NCBI GenBank assembly: GCA_964496435.1
Contig: CAZBZP010000006.1
Coordinates: 1 to 64,000 of the forward strand
DNA: 64,000 nt
Direction of reading: 5' to 3'
DNA from: Berkiella sp964496435
GTDB taxonomy: Bacteria; Pseudomonadota; Gammaproteobacteria; Berkiellales; Berkiellaceae
The notes below the pieces were generated by a model. That model saw only the letters and a program-made list of their open reading frames with translations, searched no databases and was not told where the DNA came from. Below are positions 60,378 to 64,000 of this stretch, one piece after another; the stretch's first letter is position 1, and the number at the start of each line of letters is the position of its first letter. The translations under genes and the position numbers were made by a program.

Positions 60378-62222
60378 TTATTGCTTCGCAAATGCTTTCA
60401 AGAAGAATTCTCTTTGCTTTTCAAGTGCCGTGATTCTGTTTTTGGCCTTTCTAAATCCATGTTGTTCGCCTTCAAATAACCAATACTCACTTAAAATGCC
60501 TTTTTGTTTGAGGGCTTCATACATCATTTGCGCTTGATTTGGCAATACGATTTTATCTTCATCACCTTGAAAGAAAATAACGGGGCTATTTAATTTATCA
60601 ATATGATATAAAGGAGAACGCTCTTTGTAGAGTGCTGCTTCTTGAGGATAAGGGCCAATTAAAGTATCCAGATAACGGGCTTCAAATTTATGTGTATCAT
60701 GAACCAGCGCGGCTAATTCACTCACGCCATAGTGACTCGCGCCCACGTGAAAAGTATCGCTAAAAACAAGAGCCGCCAATGTTGTATACCCACCAGCACT
60801 GCCGCCAGTAATTGCCAATTTATTTTTATTGACCAAACCTTTGCTAGCTAAAAATTGTGCCGCATTCACGCAATCTTCCACATCATACAGACCCCAGTTC
60901 CGATTTAAGCTGTGGCGATATGCACGACCATAACCTGTTGAGCCCGCATAGTTGACGTCGACAAAAGCAAAACCACGACTTGTCCAATATTGAATATCAA
61001 GATTTAAATTGGAACCACAATTCGCTGTGGGGCCCCCATGGCTTCGCACAATTAACGGTGGTAATTCGCCTTTGGGGCCTTGCACGGTTTTATTTTTTGG
61101 CGCATAAAAATAGGCATGTGCAATACGATCACCACTTTGGAAACTAATATGTTCAGGCACGCTTAAATAGGCAGATTCTGGTGAGACCATATTCTCTTTA
61201 GCAATGGTTAATTTCCCGTTATCCCATAATGCAATGGCGCTTGGTTTATCAGCAGCGCCACCTATAAAAGCTATCTGATTTCCCTTAACCCGTAATTGTG
61301 AAAAATTACGAAAGGGCATTGGCATTTCTTTTAAGGTGCCATCAAAAGTAAATATTCGATTTTGACCATCTTTAAAGAAACTACAAACAAGTCCTTCTTT
61401 ATAAAAGCCCCAGGTGGAAGCACCAAAATTCCATAAAGGTTGACCGATTTCGCTATCAACTTCAAAGATCCTTTTTAGGGTATCATCCTGAACTTGATAT
61501 AGATTCCACCAATTAGATTTATCACTGACAACGAACAGCTCGTTATGCGGGCCCCATTGTGGCTGGAAAAAAGACTGTGCTGTTGTTTGGCTATCAATTT
61601 GCCGTTTATTCTTTAAGCCCGTTTCATCTAAGTCTGCAACCCATAGTTGCGTATTATCCCAGGGCATATTGGGATGATTCCAACATAGCCAAGCAATTTT
61701 TTTATTATCTGCACTCACGGCTGGTGAAGAATAAAAGTCAAAGCCTGAGGCTAACTCGGTTATCTTGCCTGTTTGTGTGTTTATCAGTGCTAGAAAATTC
61801 TTGGGTTCTTTATCATTTTGCAAGTGAGATTCAGCAACAGCAACAATGCCATAGCGCGTTGGTTGCATATCCGCAAAACGAAGTCCTTCTTCGGTAAGCG
61901 GCTGCGGTGCTTGATGTGCTTTGAAATGATATAAACGTTGATCTTGATAATTGCAAAAATAGATTTCACCCTTATCGACGGTGAAAGCAGCCCCACCATA
62001 CTCATGCACACGGGTTCTTGCATTAAAGCCTGAAGGTAGCACCTCTTCTATTTTACCTTGTGCATACTTCATGATGACGTAGCGTCCACCATCAAGGGGA
62101 CGCATTTCGCTCCAATAAAGACCCTCATCCGCTAACACCACATCTTGAAAGGAAACGATTGCAGAGGATGCTAACTCAGCGCTGATAGGCGAATCCCACG
62201 TGCCATAGGGTAGGTCAAACAT
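60378..62222 (-). CDS. S9 family peptidase (prolyl oligopeptidase/acylaminoacyl-peptidase type)
   Basis: Residues 1-350 form a beta-propeller-like domain; the C-terminal 250 residues are an alpha/beta-hydrolase. Catalytic triad: Ser in TGGSAGGYTTLAAL (about residue 475), Asp in FQGDEDKIV (about 560) and His in EGEQHGFRK (about 592). No signal peptide, so a cytoplasmic oligopeptidase is expected. 614 residues. AAGGAC precedes the ATG. Confidence 0.92.
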   Translation of the reverse strand: MFDLPYGTWDSPISAELASSAIVSFQDVVLADEGLYWSEMRPLDGGRYVIMKYAQGKIEEVLPSGFNARTRVHEYGGAAFTVDKGEIYFCNYQDQRLYHFKAHQAPQPLTEEGLRFADMQPTRYGIVAVAESHLQNDKEPKNFLALINTQTGKITELASGFDFYSSPAVSADNKKIAWLCWNHPNMPWDNTQLWVADLDETGLKNKRQIDSQTTAQSFFQPQWGPHNELFVVSDKSNWWNLYQVQDDTLKRIFEVDSEIGQPLWNFGASTWGFYKEGLVCSFFKDGQNRIFTFDGTLKEMPMPFRNFSQLRVKGNQIAFIGGAADKPSAIALWDNGKLTIAKENMVSPESAYLSVPEHISFQSGDRIAHAYFYAPKNKTVQGPKGELPPLIVRSHGGPTANCGSNLNLDIQYWTSRGFAFVDVNYAGSTGYGRAYRHSLNRNWGLYDVEDCVNAAQFLASKGLVNKNKLAITGGSAGGYTTLAALVFSDTFHVGASHYGVSELAALVHDTHKFEARYLDTLIGPYPQEAALYKERSPLYHIDKLNSPVIFFQGDEDKIVLPNQAQMMYEALKQKGILSEYWLFEGEQHGFRKAKNRITALEKQREFFLKAFAKQ

Positions 62223-62257
62223 GTTTAGTCCTTTAACTGTTTTTTAAAAAAGAGAGC

Positions 62258-62288
62258 AAACTCCTTCTTATACTATAAGAAGGAGTTT
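62258..62288. terminator. Intrinsic terminator between the M48-like gene and the S9 peptidase
   Basis: AAACTCCTTCTTA (62258-62270), loop TACTA, TAAGAAGGAGTTT (62276-62288): 13-bp perfect stem. On the minus strand it lies just after the stop of the gene ending at 62298 and is followed within a few bases by a T6 stretch; on the plus strand TTTTT follows directly. Confidence 0.75.
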
Positions 62289-62297
62289 TTCAATCAA

Positions 62298-63815
62298 TTA
62301 TCTTCTTGCTCTAAGCGACATGCCATGTGTGGAAGCTACAACGGGTCTTGCCGCTTGGCCGCGCGCATGTAAACCACGAGCATGTAAGATAGGTTGGGCG
62401 GCTTGATCTTGGTTTTGCGCTGGGATATGGATAGGTGCTTGAGCCACAGTTTCTGCGCCAGCTGCAAGTATATTTATGCCATTACCCTCAGGTGAAATGG
62501 GTGCATACGCTTGGAAACGATTATTAATATATGGGATCCATTCTTCCTTTGCTTTGACCCTTGCTCGTTCTAGCTGAGCGGCTCTTTCTGCAGCGATACT
62601 GTTAACAACTTGATCGTAAAGCGGTCTATTTTTCTCTCTATTTTGTTGATCAAACAAAGACCATGTCTCTTCTGTTGCATCCTTGGAATCCATAGAGATT
62701 TCAACACCATTGATATTTGCCTTGATATTTTTAAGTACATGGCTTTTTTCATTGGTTGAGCGTGGTAATTTATTCCATAACTCATTCACGAAAAATAATG
62801 TGTAGTTCACCAAAATATCACCCAAGGCGACGATACGAAGTCCTGATTTATCAGCGTTTGCATATTCATAACGATCAATCCAATCTGCAATCCATTTAAC
62901 AGGGCCACGGCCTTGATAGGGGTCTCTCTTGTTGAAGTCAAGGTTGTCGTTTAAAGTTGCTTTCATGGGGAAATTGCGTTGATTACGATTAACTTTTCTG
63001 TCCATCGCACCAACAAGATCAACACCTCTTCCACAAGCAACAACATGGCTTGATGCTTCATATTCATAACTACGGTTAATCGATCTTTCGATTAAAGTAA
63101 AAAAGTTTAGCGGTGAAGCTAATAAGCCAAGCATTTTATAAACAAATAAAGGCGATGCATTAAAACTCTGCAAAGTGGTTGATAAATCTGACATCATGCC
63201 AATGATGGTTCTTGATACTCCGCGACGCAGATAAATTTTAATCAATTCTTTTTCTATCAATGCAGCTAAATGGCGTTGATCCATACGGCTTGTGTCAAAG
63301 ACGCTTGATGAGAAAATAAGCGCCGCCGTGCCTTGATTTCTGCCCTCAATCGTCACAATTTTAAAATTGGCATCGTCGGTATATGTCAGCAATAGTGGCA
63401 CAGGGATATCGCGATGATTTGCACCAAGTTTTTGCCTGAAGTAAGCATTCACTTCATGACGAATATGATTCACCAATTTATTTAATTCAATTTCATTTTG
63501 TGATGTGGATTCAGCATATTTCATGATATCTCTGGCATCACGCGTTGCGAGAATCGCAGCATTGATATCACGACCAAACCAGAAATTTACTAAAGTTATG
63601 CCTAAGGTTGCGGCAAGACCTTGTCCAATGAAAGGGAGAAATCCTGACAAACTTGCATAGACACCAGTCCAAAAACCAGCCCATGCCCAAAGGCCTGTCG
63701 CCATAATGACTGAGAGTGAGAGCAATAAAAAAACCGTTTTAAGGGGTGGCAAAATACCTGCAAGTTTAGGAGCCCGCCCTGTACTATATTCAGCCAGTTT
63801 GGCAAAATCTAACAT
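62298..63815 (-). CDS. Membrane protein resembling an inactive M48 (HtpX-like) protease
   Basis: Two N-terminal membrane helices (about 25-48 and 55-80) precede a domain that follows the M48 layout: FSSSVFDTSRMDQRHLAALI then EKELIKIYLRRG, where M48 enzymes have aVlaHElaHi; the HExxH is here KELIK. RSYEYEASSHVVACGRG stands where E-x-EAD is expected. Both zinc histidines are replaced by lysine, so no protease activity is expected. The C-terminus is Ala/Gln/Arg rich. 505 residues. AGGTGC precedes the ATG. Confidence 0.6.
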   Translation of the reverse strand: MLDFAKLAEYSTGRAPKLAGILPPLKTVFLLLSLSVIMATGLWAWAGFWTGVYASLSGFLPFIGQGLAATLGITLVNFWFGRDINAAILATRDARDIMKYAESTSQNEIELNKLVNHIRHEVNAYFRQKLGANHRDIPVPLLLTYTDDANFKIVTIEGRNQGTAALIFSSSVFDTSRMDQRHLAALIEKELIKIYLRRGVSRTIIGMMSDLSTTLQSFNASPLFVYKMLGLLASPLNFFTLIERSINRSYEYEASSHVVACGRGVDLVGAMDRKVNRNQRNFPMKATLNDNLDFNKRDPYQGRGPVKWIADWIDRYEYANADKSGLRIVALGDILVNYTLFFVNELWNKLPRSTNEKSHVLKNIKANINGVEISMDSKDATEETWSLFDQQNREKNRPLYDQVVNSIAAERAAQLERARVKAKEEWIPYINNRFQAYAPISPEGNGINILAAGAETVAQAPIHIPAQNQDQAAQPILHARGLHARGQAARPVVASTHGMSLRARR

Positions 63816-63856
63816 ATCGCACCTCGTTATGGTTATTAACTAACACTTACTACTTC

Positions 63857-64000
63857 TCAATCGGTACAGTAGTAGCTGTTGCCTTGATAACTTTTTAGCA
63901 GCGATAGTACTTTTTCAGGTGCAACTCCGTGTGCGCCGCTTTGATTTAACAAAGCGTTTTCTAATCCATTAGCAAATAAAAACTGAAATTGAGTACATAA
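63857..64000 (-). CDS. C-terminal end of an unidentified protein, cut by window edge
   Basis: The last 47 codons of a frame open at base 64000, ending GVAPEKVLSLLKSYQGNSYY-CTD and a TGA 41 bases before the M48-like gene. Composition looks protein-like. Too little is visible to assign a family. It may be in one operon with the following gene. Confidence 0.5.
   Translation of the reverse strand, partial: LCTQFQFLFANGLENALLNQSGAHGVAPEKVLSLLKSYQGNSYYCTD

Noticed and set aside
1..64000. CRISPR arrays, insertion sequences, prophage genes and rRNA
   Set aside because: No regularly spaced repeats, transposase, integrase, phage structural gene or rRNA sequence was found on reading.

Overview
The window looks like chromosomal DNA of a gammaproteobacterium of moderate to low GC. 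Gene order matches conserved gammaproteobacterial blocks: yicC/gmk/rpoZ/spoT/recG, rph next to pyrE, coaBC-dut-algC, pilT beside yggS-proC-yggT-yggU-rdgB-hemW, and trmB..mutY-yggX. Several proteins with eukaryote-like domains lie between the housekeeping blocks: an LRR protein, a protein-kinase-like protein, a possible RhoGAP-like protein and a DUF155 protein. I infer from these a host-associated lineage such as the Legionellales (Legionella, Coxiella or Berkiella relatives). This is an inference from gene content; no marker gene for the taxon is present.

Layout. 1-7.9 kb, minus strand: yicC-gmk-rpoZ-spoT-recG, then arginase and ornithine aminotransferase, the last cut by the window edge. 8-11.1 kb: rph, exonuclease III (opposite strand), pyrE and a DUF4124-like exported protein. 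11.2-18 kb, minus strand: MFS exporter, deoC, phosphomannomutase, dut, coaBC and the possible RhoGAP-like protein. 18-24.3 kb, minus strand: a complete thiamine operon thiC-thiO-thiS-thiG-thiDE-thiF(rhodanese) behind a TPP riboswitch. Its promoter shares its -10 with a divergent HAD phosphatase gene. 25-30.9 kb is accessory: a DUF2059 protein, a 661-residue surface-type protein, an EamA transporter, a GNAT enzyme, a LuxR-type regulator with a perfect dyad at its promoter, and a small gene with a double-glycine-type leader.

31-39.4 kb: pilU and pilT on the minus strand, then the plus-strand cluster yggS-proC-yggT-yggU-hydrolase-rdgB-hemW-YcxB-like and a GNAT gene. 39.5-43 kb: a three-gene phosphorelay (hybrid kinase, REC-Hpt protein, single REC). 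43-46.8 kb, minus strand: kinase-like protein, SLC13 permease, trmB. 46.9-50.6 kb, plus strand: tRNA-Gly(CCC), AsmA, mutY, yggX and tRNA-Phe(GAA). 50.7-54 kb, minus strand: three proteins of unknown function. 54-57.6 kb: DUF155 protein, Na+/solute symporter and cysQ. A 411-bp gene-free, AT-rich stretch between the last two carries a cluster of DnaA-box-like 9-mers. 57.8-64 kb: two tandem paralogs with an NR(R/K)L motif, an LRR protein, an S9 peptidase, a membrane protein resembling an inactivated M48 protease, and the end of one more gene.

No insertion sequence, prophage, rRNA gene or CRISPR array was seen. The most interesting unexplained items are the NRRL paralog pair, the leader-peptide gene near the LuxR regulator, the KExxK M48-like pseudoprotease, the DnaA-box cluster and the RhoGAP-like and kinase-like proteins. 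Functions of these rest on motif reading by eye and need profile searches.
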